49,014 nucleotides of DNA from Metabacillus niabensis (lineage in GTDB: Bacteria > Bacillota > Bacilli > Bacillales > Bacillaceae), in contig NZ_CADEPK010000298.1 of the NCBI RefSeq assembly GCF_902829255.1, positions 1 through 49,014 on the forward strand, given 5' to 3'. A model generated the notes under the pieces. The model was not told where the DNA came from. It did no database searches and saw nothing but the letters and a program-made list of their open reading frames with translations. The translations under genes were made by a program, and so were the position numbers. Positions 6,688-14,797 of this stretch are shown piece after piece. The stretch's first letter is position 1. Each line of letters opens with the position of its first letter.

Positions 6688-7464
6688 ATGGATATACATC
6701 TTATCATGACACTTTTTATCATTGGATTTGTAGGTTCATTTATTTCTGGTTTGCTAGGAATAGGGGGAGCCATCATCAACTATCCAATGCTTCTATATAT
6801 TCCAGCTATGCTAGGTGTAGGTAATTTTACTGCACATGAGGTTTCGGGAATTACAGCCTTCCAGGTGTTCTTTGCGACGATTGGTGGTGTTTTGGCTTAT
6901 CGTAAGGGCGGCTTTTTAAATAAAACGTTAATTGTGTATATGGGAACTAGCACGTTAATTGGAAGCTTTATTGGGGGGATTGGCTCTACTCACTTGTCTG
7001 AAAGCGGAATGAATATCGTTTATGGAATGTTAGCGCTTATTGCTGTTGTCATGATGTTTGTCCCTAAAAGGGGGAAAGATGATAGCCGTCTAGAACAAGT
7101 TAAGTTTAACAAATGGCTTGCCGCTTTATTCGGTTTTATTGTTGGTCTGGGAGCTGGTATCGTAGGTGCAGGGGGAGCATTCTTGTTAGTTCCGATTATG
7201 CTTGTGGCTTTAAAGATTCCAACGAGAATGACGATCGCCTCATCATTAGCCATTACACTTATTTCATCAATTGGAGCACTTTCTGGAAAAATCTCTACAG
7301 GACAGGTACAAATTCTCCCATCATTGATAATAGTTGTCGCTAGTTTAATAGCTTCACCATTAGGAGCTAATGCTGGGAAAAGAGTGAACACGAAGGTTTT
7401 GCAAGGATTAATCGTTATTTTACTATTAACGACAGCAGTACAGACTTGGATAGCAATTTTATAA
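6688..7464 (+). CDS. yrkJ: TauE/SafE-family membrane exporter (YrkJ-like)
   Basis: 258-aa integral membrane protein with about eight hydrophobic segments and two repeated glycine-rich motifs ([17 protein letters not shown] and [20 protein letters not shown]), the hallmarks of TauE/SafE anion transporters. Members next to persulfide dioxygenases are usually assigned export of sulfite or related oxyanions, which fits here: the dioxygenase upstream makes sulfite. ATG 6688 has ribosome binding site GAGGGGAG. A terminator lies just upstream (6644-6670) and another downstream (7515-7538), so its level may be set lower than that of the rest of the operon. The substrate is inferred from context. Confidence 0.87.
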   Translation: MDIHLIMTLFIIGFVGSFISGLLGIGGAIINYPMLLYIPAMLGVGNFTAHEVSGITAFQVFFATIGGVLAYRKGGFLNKTLIVYMGTSTLIGSFIGGIGSTHLSESGMNIVYGMLALIAVVMMFVPKRGKDDSRLEQVKFNKWLAALFGFIVGLGAGIVGAGGAFLLVPIMLVALKIPTRMTIASSLAITLISSIGALSGKISTGQVQILPSLIIVVASLIASPLGANAGKRVNTKVLQGLIVILLLTTAVQTWIAIL

Positions 7465-7514
7465 TCTTGGTTGTTGATAAGAGCAATCTTTTATATTTAA
7501 ATATTCATCCTAAG

Positions 7515-7538
7515 AAAAGGGCTTTTCAGTCCTTTTTT
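7515..7538 (+). terminator. Terminator of the sulfur operon
   Basis: AAAAGGGCT (7515-7523), loop TTTC, then a complementary arm AGTCCTTTT running into T6 (7533-7538). Confidence 0.65.
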
Positions 7539-7644
7539 ACATTATTTTTCAAAAACTATTAGAGCAATAGAAAGATGAAGTACAATTAAATGTAAAAGAG
7601 TTTATTTGTTTGGGAATAACAAATACAAAAAGGAGAACTAGTAT

Positions 7645-8250
7645 ATGAATGGATGGAATAACCGTTTTAAAGATGAGAAGTATGTTTATGGAACGGAGCC
7701 AAATGAATTTCTTGCAGACATCCATAGAAAGCTAAGTTTAACTGGAGAAGCATTGGCTATTGCTGAGGGGGAAGGACGTAATGCCATCTTTTTAGCGGAA
7801 CAAGGAATGAATGTAACTGCTTGGGATTATGCGGAAGCCGGGTTAGTCAAAACAGAAAAACTCGCGAAAATTAGAAATGTTAGAGTAAAAACAAAGCTTG
7901 TAGATTTAAATGATGCTAGATGGGATAAGGACAAGTGGGATGAACTTATTTGTATTTTCGGTCACTTTCCCAAGGAATTACGAAAAAAGACACTAGATAG
8001 CGTTAAAGATGCAGTAAAGCCAGGAGGGTATTTTATCTCAGAAGTCTATTCGGTTCATCAAATACCATACAAGAGTGGAGGACCACAGGATCCTGAGCTT
8101 CTTTATAGTCCTGAAGAGTTCTTAAATGCTTTTTCAAATTGGAGAATTGTTCACTTCTTTATGGGAGAGGTTATCCGAAAAGAAGGAGAGCTTCATAATG
8201 GTTTGTCACATGTCATCCAGTTTGTTGGACAGAAACCAATTGAGAGTTAG
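7645..8250 (+). CDS. Class I SAM-dependent methyltransferase (TehB/thiopurine-type)
   Basis: 201-aa soluble methyltransferase. The N terminus (WNNRFKDEKYVYGTEPNEFL) and the glycine motif AIAEGEGRNAIFLAEQG (38-54), which binds S-adenosylmethionine, resemble the TehB-like group; later KPGGYFISEVY corresponds to the strand after the active site. TehB relatives methylate chalcogen oxyanions or small thiols, so detoxification is possible, but the substrate cannot be read here. ATG 7645 has an AAGGAG ribosome binding site. The terminator upstream shows it is a separate transcript from the sulfur operon, so a shared role is only suggestive. Confidence 0.85.
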   Translation: MNGWNNRFKDEKYVYGTEPNEFLADIHRKLSLTGEALAIAEGEGRNAIFLAEQGMNVTAWDYAEAGLVKTEKLAKIRNVRVKTKLVDLNDARWDKDKWDELICIFGHFPKELRKKTLDSVKDAVKPGGYFISEVYSVHQIPYKSGGPQDPELLYSPEEFLNAFSNWRIVHFFMGEVIRKEGELHNGLSHVIQFVGQKPIES

Positions 8251-8329
8251 TGGTAGAATTCATGGATAAAAAATTGGTGCCAATAAAAGAATAAAACGAG
8301 GGTGGGACATAACGAAAATATTTCTAATG

Positions 8330-8397
8330 AAAACCGAACATTGCTTATTGCAAAAAACTATAAAAGAAAAGACTCTTTACGAAGAGGTCGGTTTTTT
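8330..8397 (+). terminator. Structured terminator after the methyltransferase gene
   Basis: AAAACCGA (8330-8337) pairs with TCGGTTTT (8388-8395), enclosing a smaller hairpin GACTCTT-TAC-GAAGAGGTC, then a T run to 8397. The preceding GAGGGTGGGACATAACG (about 8298-8314) is a phrase I recall from Bacillaceae intergenic repeats. Confidence 0.5.
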
Positions 8398-8413
8398 GTG
8401 CAAACTTTATTAA

Positions 8414-8538
8414 GGTTGATTGGAGCGTAAGTGCGAGACTCCTGCGGGATGCGTGGGAGAGGTGAGACCCCGCAGGTTTACACCGAGGAGGCTCACCACC
8501 CACCCCGCGGAAAGCGAGTACTGTAGCGGAAATCAACC
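8414..8538. repeat. Folded Bacillaceae intergenic repeat of about 125 bp
   Basis: The element is bounded by GGTTGATT (8414-8421) and its inverted copy AATCAACC (8531-8538). Inside, CCTGCGGG (8441-8448) pairs with CCCGCAGG (8469-8476), or alternatively GGTGAG (8461-8466) with CTCACC (8492-8497). It is far more GC-rich than its surroundings. I recognise this form (GGAGCG, CCTGCGGG, GAGGAGGCTCACC, GCGGAAAGCGAGT) as a family scattered in Bacillaceae genomes. Short reading frames over it are not genes. The rest of 8251-8781 shows nothing further. Confidence 0.75.
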
Positions 8539-8781
8539 AGAACGACTACTAGTAAAAGTAACAATGTATACAAGTATCGCTACTTACAAAAAGATACGAA
8601 GTTTAAAGCAGAATTCAAATTATTGTTCGGATTTTTCTTATGTTGATAATAACCTCTTTTTATTTTAATTTGGCAACATTCCGATAGTAAATGAATTTCT
8701 TTTGTCATAAACGTACGGTAATTGTATCAAAAGGCAAACATAAAAACAGCAGAAGGTTAAATCCTTGCAGCTTTTCTTGAT

Positions 8782-9372
8782 TTAATGGTTCATTATTGAG
8801 ATAGCACTATAGACTAATAATAAAGCCATTATAAAGTTAAAAACACTTCTATATTTCGTTAGGAACTTCTGAAAAATAGTCCCACATAAACTCCAACTAG
8901 ACGAACTAATAATACCCACAATTCCTAGAAAAAGAGAATAAAAGAAGTAAAATAAGTAGGAACTGTAATAAGGATGGATAAATGATGATACTACTGTAAT
9001 TCCAAAAAGAATGCCTTTTGGATTAACAAACTGTACAAAAAAGCCAATTAAAAAAAGGTTGCTATTAGCATTGTTATCAAACTCGTTATTATTTGATCCT
9101 TTGTCCGTAATCGTTTTGAATGCTAGATATAACATATAACCAACACCCAATATAGTTAAGGGCGTTTTAATCATTGGCATAATTTTTATTAGTAAATGGT
9201 TAAAAATACTGCATAGTAACACAAGTGTAAAAAAACCTAATCCAACCCCCATACAAAATTTGAGAGTCTTCTTGAATCCAAGTCTGGCAGCAAATGACAT
9301 AGCCATAAAATTATTTGGTCCAGGAGTAAAGCAGTTTATTATGACAAATAAAAGAAATGGTAATAAAGGCAT
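8782..9372 (-). CDS. LysE/RhtB-family exporter
   Basis: 196-aa membrane protein with about five or six hydrophobic helices. The N-terminal FTPGPNNFMA motif is diagnostic of LysE/RhtB amino-acid or metabolite exporters. ATG 9372 has a strong AGGAGG ribosome binding site. It is transcribed divergently from an XRE-cupin regulator (9480-10034), a common pairing in which the regulator controls the exporter in response to a small molecule bound in its cupin pocket. The substrate is unknown. The gap between the two starts holds repeated operator-like elements. Confidence 0.88.
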   Translation of the reverse strand: MPLLPFLLFVIINCFTPGPNNFMAMSFAARLGFKKTLKFCMGVGLGFFTLVLLCSIFNHLLIKIMPMIKTPLTILGVGYMLYLAFKTITDKGSNNNEFDNNANSNLFLIGFFVQFVNPKGILFGITVVSSFIHPYYSSYLFYFFYSLFLGIVGIISSSSWSLCGTIFQKFLTKYRSVFNFIMALLLVYSAISIMNH

Positions 9373-9391
9373 ATATACCTCCTAATCGAGC

Positions 9392-9459
9392 GTTATATTG
9401 TACAAATGTATGTTATACTATTTGTATGTTATATTGTACATTATGGATGTTATACTGTA
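9392..9459. promoter_or_regulatory. Four direct repeats GTTATAYTGTA in the divergent promoter region
   Basis: Copies start at 9392 (GTTATATTGTA), 9412 (GTTATACTATT, degenerate at the end), 9428 (GTTATATTGTA) and 9449 (GTTATACTGTA), spaced 20, 16 and 21 bp. They fill the space between the lysE-type and regulator genes and contain TATACT/TATATT sequences that could be -10 boxes. Probably binding sites for the XRE-cupin regulator. Confidence 0.55.
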
Positions 9460-9479
9460 AATTGCAAAGAGGTGATGTT

Positions 9480-10034
9480 ATGGAAGAAATCCAAAAAATA
9501 TTAGGGCGAAACCTGAAAGCTATAAGAGAAAAACAAAAACTAAGTTTAGAAAAGGTTTCTGAACTTAGCGGTGTAAGTAAAGCTATGATTGGCCAAATTG
9601 AAAGAGGCGAGTCAAGTCCAACTATAACAACAATCTGGAAGATAGCGAATGGACTGAAAATTTCTTTTACATCATTAATTAATGCTCCAGAAACAGAAGC
9701 AAAAGTCGTTTTACGAAGCGATGTTCAAGTTTTATCAGAAGACGATGGGAAGTATAGAGTTTTCTCCACATTTCCATTTACAGAGGGTAAAAAGTTTGAA
9801 ATATACTCAGTTGAGATAGATCCAGAGGGAAAATTAGAATCAGTTGGACATATGGAAGGGACTGAGGAATTTATTACTGTTTTTGATGGTGAGGTACTTA
9901 TAAGAATAAATGGAACGAGCTATAAATTGAATAAAGATGATTCCATTAGGTTTAAGGCTGATAAACCACATTCGTATATGAATTTAAGCAATGAAATAGC
10001 CCGTTTAAGTATGACAATCTACTACCCAAATTGA
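9480..10034 (+). CDS. XRE-family transcriptional regulator with C-terminal cupin domain
   Basis: 184-aa regulator. Residues about 8-62 are a helix-turn-helix (LSLEKVSELSGVSKAMIGQIERGESSP) and residues about 105-184 a cupin_2 barrel (HMEGTEEFITVFDGEVLIRI), which likely binds a small ligand or metal. I start it at ATG 9480 with ribosome binding site AAAGAGGTGATG; the upstream extension to 9357 would overlap the divergent LysE-type gene and cover the promoter repeats. Probably regulates that exporter and itself. Of the following 440 bp, only the hairpin at 10249-10294 stands out. Confidence 0.88.
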   Translation: MEEIQKILGRNLKAIREKQKLSLEKVSELSGVSKAMIGQIERGESSPTITTIWKIANGLKISFTSLINAPETEAKVVLRSDVQVLSEDDGKYRVFSTFPFTEGKKFEIYSVEIDPEGKLESVGHMEGTEEFITVFDGEVLIRINGTSYKLNKDDSIRFKADKPHSYMNLSNEIARLSMTIYYPN

Positions 10035-10248
10035 AATAGTAAGAACCAGTTCTAATTGCTATAGTTTTATCATATTAAATGAATCATTATTAAAAAGCTT
10101 TAACTTCTCTAGAGTTGTAAGGCTAAGTACTAAGGTTAATTTATTTCGTTCCTTTATCAAGGAATGCCTTTTACTCTATTTAACAAATGGGTGCTTTAGT
10201 CAACAAACATACAATTCTTGTTGTAGTAATTGGGGTCATTTGTAGTAT

Positions 10249-10294
10249 AAAAAAGGATAGATAGAGCATATTTTATTCAGCTCATCTATCCTTT
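10249..10294 (-). terminator. Terminator at the end of the AraC-led strand
   Basis: GGATAGAT-AGAGC (10255-10267) pairs with GCTCATCTATCC (10280-10291), one bulge. On the minus strand the stem is followed by six T (10254-10249). It lies about 180 nt beyond the AraC-type gene and would end minus-strand transcription; it may also stop plus-strand transcripts. Confidence 0.6.
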
Positions 10295-10474
10295 ATAGTT
10301 TACACCTTATAATGTCAGATATTAAACAAACATAAAATGTTAATAAGGGTTTTAAGAAAGCTTTTTTACGTGTTTTTATCGTTGTCGGTTCTCCGAAAGA
10401 GCACGGCCAATGTTTTGAAAAGTCTAGCCCTTTGTAAAATTAATAACCAATTTTATCCCTCTATGTATCGGATC

Positions 10475-11386
10475 CTATTTAGAATGAACCAGTTTAGTTT
10501 CTTTATATTTTCCAGGAGGACATCCTACAACCCTGCGAAATAGCTTACTAAAAAAAGCAGGATCATCATAACCGACCTTTAATGCAACATTTATGACTTT
10601 GTCGTTTGATTCGATTAAAAATTGCTTCGCCTTTTCAATTCTTATTTTATGAACCATTTCAACAATTGTGTAGCCTGTTTCCTGCTTAAACAATCTGTTT
10701 AGATGGCGTGAGCTTATATTAAATAAATGACAAAGATTTTGAATGGAGATTTTTTGATCATAGTTTCTTGATAAATACCCACATATTCTTTGAATTAAAA
10801 TCTGACTATCATTCGCGATCATTTGCGACCTTACCGTACGGGAATTTCGTTCATTGTAAATTCTTGATAATAAAATTAGTAATTCAACGAGCTGCAGGCG
10901 AATTAACGTTGAGAAGCATGAATTTTCCTTCATACATTCATACATCATCCCCTCTAGTAAGTGTAAAAACCTAATTGAATAATTCCCATCTAGATTTAAC
11001 AAATGATGAAACCTCTCGTTCTTATCTAAAAAGGGATGAATATAAAAATAGTCCATTGATTGGGAGACACCTAATTCCTTTAACAAGGAATCTTTAATAA
11101 TTGAAGGGAGAAATAAACAATTTATGATTTCGATCGTTTGGTTCTTCTCAATTTGAAAAGTGTGTACTTCTCCTGGATTAATGATAAATACATCATTCGT
11201 TTTAATTGTATAAGATTGGCCTTCAAATATGTGATTTGCATGACCTTTCACAACATAAACCAATTCGACGAACTCATGTGAATGTTCAGGTGGAAGATTT
11301 GAAGAATCGTGATGAAATCGTTGAATCCAAAATGGAAATTCTTTTGTTTTCATATAATCACTACAATGATACTTTGTTGTCTCCAT
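10475..11386 (-). CDS. AraC-family transcriptional regulator
   Basis: 303 aa. The N-terminal part (about 25-110) is an AraC-type cupin with the motif PPEHSHEFVELVYVVKGHANH, a probable sugar-binding pocket. The C-terminal 100 residues carry two helix-turn-helix motifs (ISIQNLCHLFNISSRHLNRLF and VINVALKVGYDDPAFFSKLFRR, separately). The ribosome binding site is GGGGAGG before ATG 11386. It sits at the distal end of the ten-gene minus-strand cluster, 98 bp after the first dehydrogenase gene, and is the obvious local regulator. Its own promoter could be in that gap. Confidence 0.9.
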   Translation of the reverse strand: METTKYHCSDYMKTKEFPFWIQRFHHDSSNLPPEHSHEFVELVYVVKGHANHIFEGQSYTIKTNDVFIINPGEVHTFQIEKNQTIEIINCLFLPSIIKDSLLKELGVSQSMDYFYIHPFLDKNERFHHLLNLDGNYSIRFLHLLEGMMYECMKENSCFSTLIRLQLVELLILLSRIYNERNSRTVRSQMIANDSQILIQRICGYLSRNYDQKISIQNLCHLFNISSRHLNRLFKQETGYTIVEMVHKIRIEKAKQFLIESNDKVINVALKVGYDDPAFFSKLFRRVVGCPPGKYKETKLVHSK

Positions 11387-11484
11387 TTCCTTTCCTCCCC
11401 TAGATAAAAGATAGATACGTAAAGCTTCTCTAGGAATTCAAACATTCATACCATCTACTTGTAAGGGTTTACATTTTTACCTAT

Positions 11485-12483
11485 TCATTTTGTCACCTCA
11501 ATTACTGCCCCATTCTCCATTTGAGAACGGATTGCTGCTTCAATCACAGTCTGCGCTGCCAAGGCATCGATACCTGAACCTGAAATTTGCTCTGGTGGGA
11601 CGGAATGTAAAATTTCATTAATAAACGTATCAATTCGGTTTTTAAACGTTTCATTGAACCCGTTCATCCCTGTTAAAACTGAGTTTCGAACAACCTTAAT
11701 TTCAGAGCTTTTATGTGGATAAAACGTAAGATTTTCATAAACATTATCAATAACGAACCTTCCTTTGTTTCCTGCAACCTCACAATATTCAATTGGATGA
11801 TTGTTATCCATATCATAGCTACCTGTTAAATGACCAACAGCTCCGGACTCGAATTCTAAATTAATCGACGCTGTTGACCATACCGTTCGTCCAGGTGCCT
11901 TTGTCATAAAAGCTTGAACACGGCGAATATCTCCTGCAAAATACCTCATTACATCTATTGAATGCGGATGAAGGGCTCTTAAGTGAATCCACGGACTTGA
12001 TTCATTAGGGTTTCCTATCGTTAACTTCATATTGACGAAAAGCAATGTTCCGACCTGATCGCTATCGACTAAGTTCTTCGCCTGATAAGCGATCGGTACG
12101 AAGCGGTGGTTTAAATTACAGGCTAGCCTGACATGATTATTCCGGGCGAAATCGACCATTTCCCTTGCTTCTTGTAAGCTATTTGACAACGGCTTCTCAA
12201 CTAATACGTTTAAACCTGCTTCAATCGCTGTCATCGTTGGTTCGTAGTGATGGGATCCATTTTCCTTACCGCCTGTCGCGATGCTAATAATATCAATTTG
12301 TTCATTCGCTATCATTGTTTTTAAATCTGTATAAGCGTTCACTTTAAACTCGTTTGCCACTGTTTTTACTAAAGATTCATTTAAATCACAGACTGCTACT
12401 AATTGGACATCTTTGTGCTCTTGATAATAACGACAATGAATTTTCCCGATATGATTCACACCGACAACCACTGCTTTTAACAA
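11485..12483 (-). CDS. Gfo/Idh/MocA-family oxidoreductase
   Basis: NAD(P)-dependent sugar or cyclitol dehydrogenase of about 332 aa. The N-terminal Rossmann motif is VVVGVNHIGKIH; EKPLSN and HPHSIDVMRY belong to the catalytic and substrate region. It is paralogous to the protein at 14794-15816 (shared EKPxSN, NLNHRF, HLRALHPHS). I prefer TTG 12483 as start because AGAGG then lies 8 nt upstream; GTG 12492 and ATG 12489 are too close to that ribosome binding site. Cytosolic. With its paralog and the TIM-barrel protein it suggests a multi-step oxidation and isomerisation of a sugar or inositol-like compound. Confidence 0.85.
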   Translation of the reverse strand: MLKAVVVGVNHIGKIHCRYYQEHKDVQLVAVCDLNESLVKTVANEFKVNAYTDLKTMIANEQIDIISIATGGKENGSHHYEPTMTAIEAGLNVLVEKPLSNSLQEAREMVDFARNNHVRLACNLNHRFVPIAYQAKNLVDSDQVGTLLFVNMKLTIGNPNESSPWIHLRALHPHSIDVMRYFAGDIRRVQAFMTKAPGRTVWSTASINLEFESGAVGHLTGSYDMDNNHPIEYCEVAGNKGRFVIDNVYENLTFYPHKSSEIKVVRNSVLTGMNGFNETFKNRIDTFINEILHSVPPEQISGSGIDALAAQTVIEAAIRSQMENGAVIEVTK

Positions 12484-12506
12484 TTTCATCACCTCTTTAT
12501 TAGACG

Positions 12507-12541
12507 AAATGCTTCGGATTTATGAAATCACCGAAGCATTT
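12507..12541 (-). terminator. Intercistronic hairpin between sulfatase-like and dehydrogenase genes
   Basis: AAATGCTTCGG (12507-12517) and CCGAAGCATTT (12531-12541) form a perfect 11-bp stem with a 13-nt loop. The T run on the minus strand is short, so it may act as a partial terminator or an mRNA-stabilising hairpin. Confidence 0.5.
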
Positions 12542-12580
12542 AAGTTTAGATTACTTTCTATTTATTCTGCAGATCCTAGC

Positions 12581-13969
12581 TTATTCCTTTTCTTGAAGTT
12601 GCTGTGCAGTATGAATTGATCCTATATACATCGAATCATATGCTTCCTGTGATGACCTAAATGGCCCACGTTCAAGACCGTGCCAATGCAAATTCGTATA
12701 CATTGGATTTATTCTTCCTGTTTCGCGTTCACGTTTGGCGATATAAGCATCCATTCTACCTAATAATAAATTGACAATTTGTGGTTCACTATCTGCAAGA
12801 TTATTTAATTCCTCCGGATCCTTTATTAAATTGTACAATTCAATTTCAGGTTTAAAATGAAAATCCGGCTCAAGTGCTCGAATTAGTTTCCACTCAGGAG
12901 TACGCCAGCCATGCTTTCTCATCCATGTGCATTCGGTAATATAAAAATCTGATTCCTGCTGAAATTCTTGAGGCTTTCCCGCTATGAGCGGCATAAGATT
13001 TCGACCATCAAAGGATATATTTGCTTTAATTTCAAGAAGCTCTAATATCGTCGGCATTATATCCTTTATTAATGTAATGTCAGAAATTCTTTTCCCTTTA
13101 GGCAATTTATTAGGATATTTGATTATCAATGGAACAACTAAATTATGCTCATATAAACTATGATGATCATACCAGCATTGATGTTCATTTAATGTTTCTC
13201 CATGATCAGAGGTAATGATGATAATAGTTTCGTCCTCAATACCGAGTGATTTCACAGCTGTTAATATATTTTGTATACATGCATCCATATAAGCAATTGC
13301 CCCATCATATTGGGCATCGACATACTCAGAATCTGTACAGCCTTCAGGAATCCATGATGTTAAAAAATCTGCAAATGGTTTAAACTTTTTCATCTCATTT
13401 AATGATTCATTTGCTGGATCGTATTCATCACCGCCATAAAAGATTCTCTCATATGGCTTAGGAGGTAAGTATGGTGAATGTGGATCCATATGTCTTAAAA
13501 ATAAGAAAAATGGTTTTTCATCCTCAGCAAGTCGTTTTAATTCAGGAATTGTTACCTCATTTAAATTTTCGGCTTTTGGACAACGCCCTGTTTCATCAGG
13601 CTGCCACGCTTCATAATCTAAATATTGTTGAAAGCCTCGTGATGAAGGATTTCCGGTAAAGCCTACACAAGTTGTATTGTATCCATGTTCACCGAGGAGC
13701 TCTGGGAGTGTTTTTACATGTTCTCCTAACGGTCCGTTATGTCGAAGTGCGACAACATCTGTCCCAAAGCAGTCCATCCCTGTTAGCATCGAAGCATATC
13801 CCGGTGTCGTCGGTATGCTTGGGCTGAAATGATTTTCAAAAAGAACTCCTTCTTCAGCAAATTTATCAATATGTGGTGTTGTTAAGCGGCTATACCCATA
13901 GGAGCTCATCCGGTCTCTTCTTAAACTATCAATTCCAAAAAGAATGACATTCGGTTTTTTCGTCATCAT
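12581..13969 (-). CDS. Sulfatase-fold (alkaline phosphatase superfamily) hydrolase with Thr at the nucleophile position
   Basis: 462-aa cytosolic enzyme with no signal peptide. The metal-binding N terminus is VILFGIDSLRRDR (D14) and the later metal motif SDHGETLNEH. In sulfatases the nucleophile lies in C/S-x-P-x-R followed by xxxxTG; here the aligned segment is T54-T-P-G-Y-A-S-M-L-T-G, so both the formylglycine precursor and the Arg are replaced. Thr is the nucleophile in phosphoryl-transferring relatives (NPP, LtaS, EptA), so a phosphodiesterase, phosphatase or phosphonate hydrolase is as likely as a sulfatase. ATG 13969 follows the TIM-barrel gene directly (stop at 13973). The substrate is unknown. 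Confidence 0.8.
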   Translation of the reverse strand: MMTKKPNVILFGIDSLRRDRMSSYGYSRLTTPHIDKFAEEGVLFENHFSPSIPTTPGYASMLTGMDCFGTDVVALRHNGPLGEHVKTLPELLGEHGYNTTCVGFTGNPSSRGFQQYLDYEAWQPDETGRCPKAENLNEVTIPELKRLAEDEKPFFLFLRHMDPHSPYLPPKPYERIFYGGDEYDPANESLNEMKKFKPFADFLTSWIPEGCTDSEYVDAQYDGAIAYMDACIQNILTAVKSLGIEDETIIIITSDHGETLNEHQCWYDHHSLYEHNLVVPLIIKYPNKLPKGKRISDITLIKDIMPTILELLEIKANISFDGRNLMPLIAGKPQEFQQESDFYITECTWMRKHGWRTPEWKLIRALEPDFHFKPEIELYNLIKDPEELNNLADSEPQIVNLLLGRMDAYIAKRERETGRINPMYTNLHWHGLERGPFRSSQEAYDSMYIGSIHTAQQLQEKE

Positions 13970-13972
13970 TTA

Positions 13973-14797
13973 TTATCCTTTCTCAGCAAAATTTTCTTCT
14001 CTTGCACCTAATATTTTTAAACAAGCATTAAGATAGCCATAGCTTTCAGCAGCAACAATCGATACATCTGCTAATGAATGCTGATTCGCTCCGATGACCT
14101 CTAAAACTACAGGTCCTGAATAATTGGCATCGACCAACGCTTTACAATACCCAAATAGATTTATATCCCCACGTCCACAGGCTTGGTTCTGTATTTCCCC
14201 AGGGCCCTTTGTTCTCCCTTTGCAATCTCTTATATGAATATGCTTCACTCTTTCTATTACTCTTGTTATCTCTTCTTCAGGGTTTTCATTTCCTCGATAA
14301 ATATGGCTCGGATCCATATCTATCCCAAACGCAGGAGAGGAAATTTCCCGCATTGCCTGCAAAGTTGTCGGTGTATTATAAATTGCATTTCCTACATGAG
14401 CTTTTACACAAAGTGTTACACCATATGTCTCTGCGATTTTTGTTAAACGATTTAGGGTATCAATTGATTGCTGAAGATCTCCCTCTACTCCTGATTTCCC
14501 GCCAGGCCCCACATTTATAATAGGTATTCCAAGCTCTGCCCCTGCTTCAAATGCCTTTATTAGCCTTTCCTCATCAAGTGATGCTACTTCCATCGATAAA
14601 ATTTCAAGACGATTTTCCGTAGCAATTGAACGTATGTCATCAGCTTGTTCCTTCCAGCGATCTAATTCTAAATGCTCACACATTCCTTTAATAGCTGATA
14701 TTTCAACTCCGTCATACCCAGATAAAGCGATTTGTCTTGCCGCAGTTGCAAAATCAAAATCTTTAAACAATACAGAGTTTACACCAAGCTTCATCAT
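13973..14797 (-). CDS. Sugar phosphate isomerase/epimerase-like TIM-barrel protein (IolE/IolI type)
   Basis: 274-aa xylose-isomerase-like TIM barrel. Metal-binding and barrel motifs include GYDGVEISAIKGMCEHLEL, GIDMDPSHIYRG, VKHIHIRDCKG and a final VVLEVIG (Glu), as in AP_endonuc_2 proteins such as inosose dehydratase and inosose isomerase. ATG 14797 overlaps the stop codon of the upstream dehydrogenase (ATGA), showing tight coupling; a second ATG at 14794 is equally possible. With two Gfo/Idh/MocA dehydrogenases next to it, isomerisation, epimerisation or dehydration of an oxidised sugar is likely. The exact reaction is not determined. Confidence 0.83.
   Translation of the reverse strand: MMKLGVNSVLFKDFDFATAARQIALSGYDGVEISAIKGMCEHLELDRWKEQADDIRSIATENRLEILSMEVASLDEERLIKAFEAGAELGIPIINVGPGGKSGVEGDLQQSIDTLNRLTKIAETYGVTLCVKAHVGNAIYNTPTTLQAMREISSPAFGIDMDPSHIYRGNENPEEEITRVIERVKHIHIRDCKGRTKGPGEIQNQACGRGDINLFGYCKALVDANYSGPVVLEVIGANQHSLADVSIVAAESYGYLNACLKILGAREENFAEKG

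Noticed and set aside
7020-7391. 123-aa minus-strand frame inside the TauE gene
   Set aside because: It is the reverse shadow of a clear membrane protein gene with its own ribosome binding site.
8345-8668. Two open frames of 63 and 82 aa over the folded repeat
   Set aside because: They lie on the intergenic repeat and terminator, have no ribosome binding site and owe their openness to the GC-rich element.
10337-10543. 68-aa plus-strand frame and region 10035-10474 as a possible small gene
   Set aside because: No ribosome binding site; it overlaps the end of the AraC gene on the other strand, and the translation shows no protein-like pattern.
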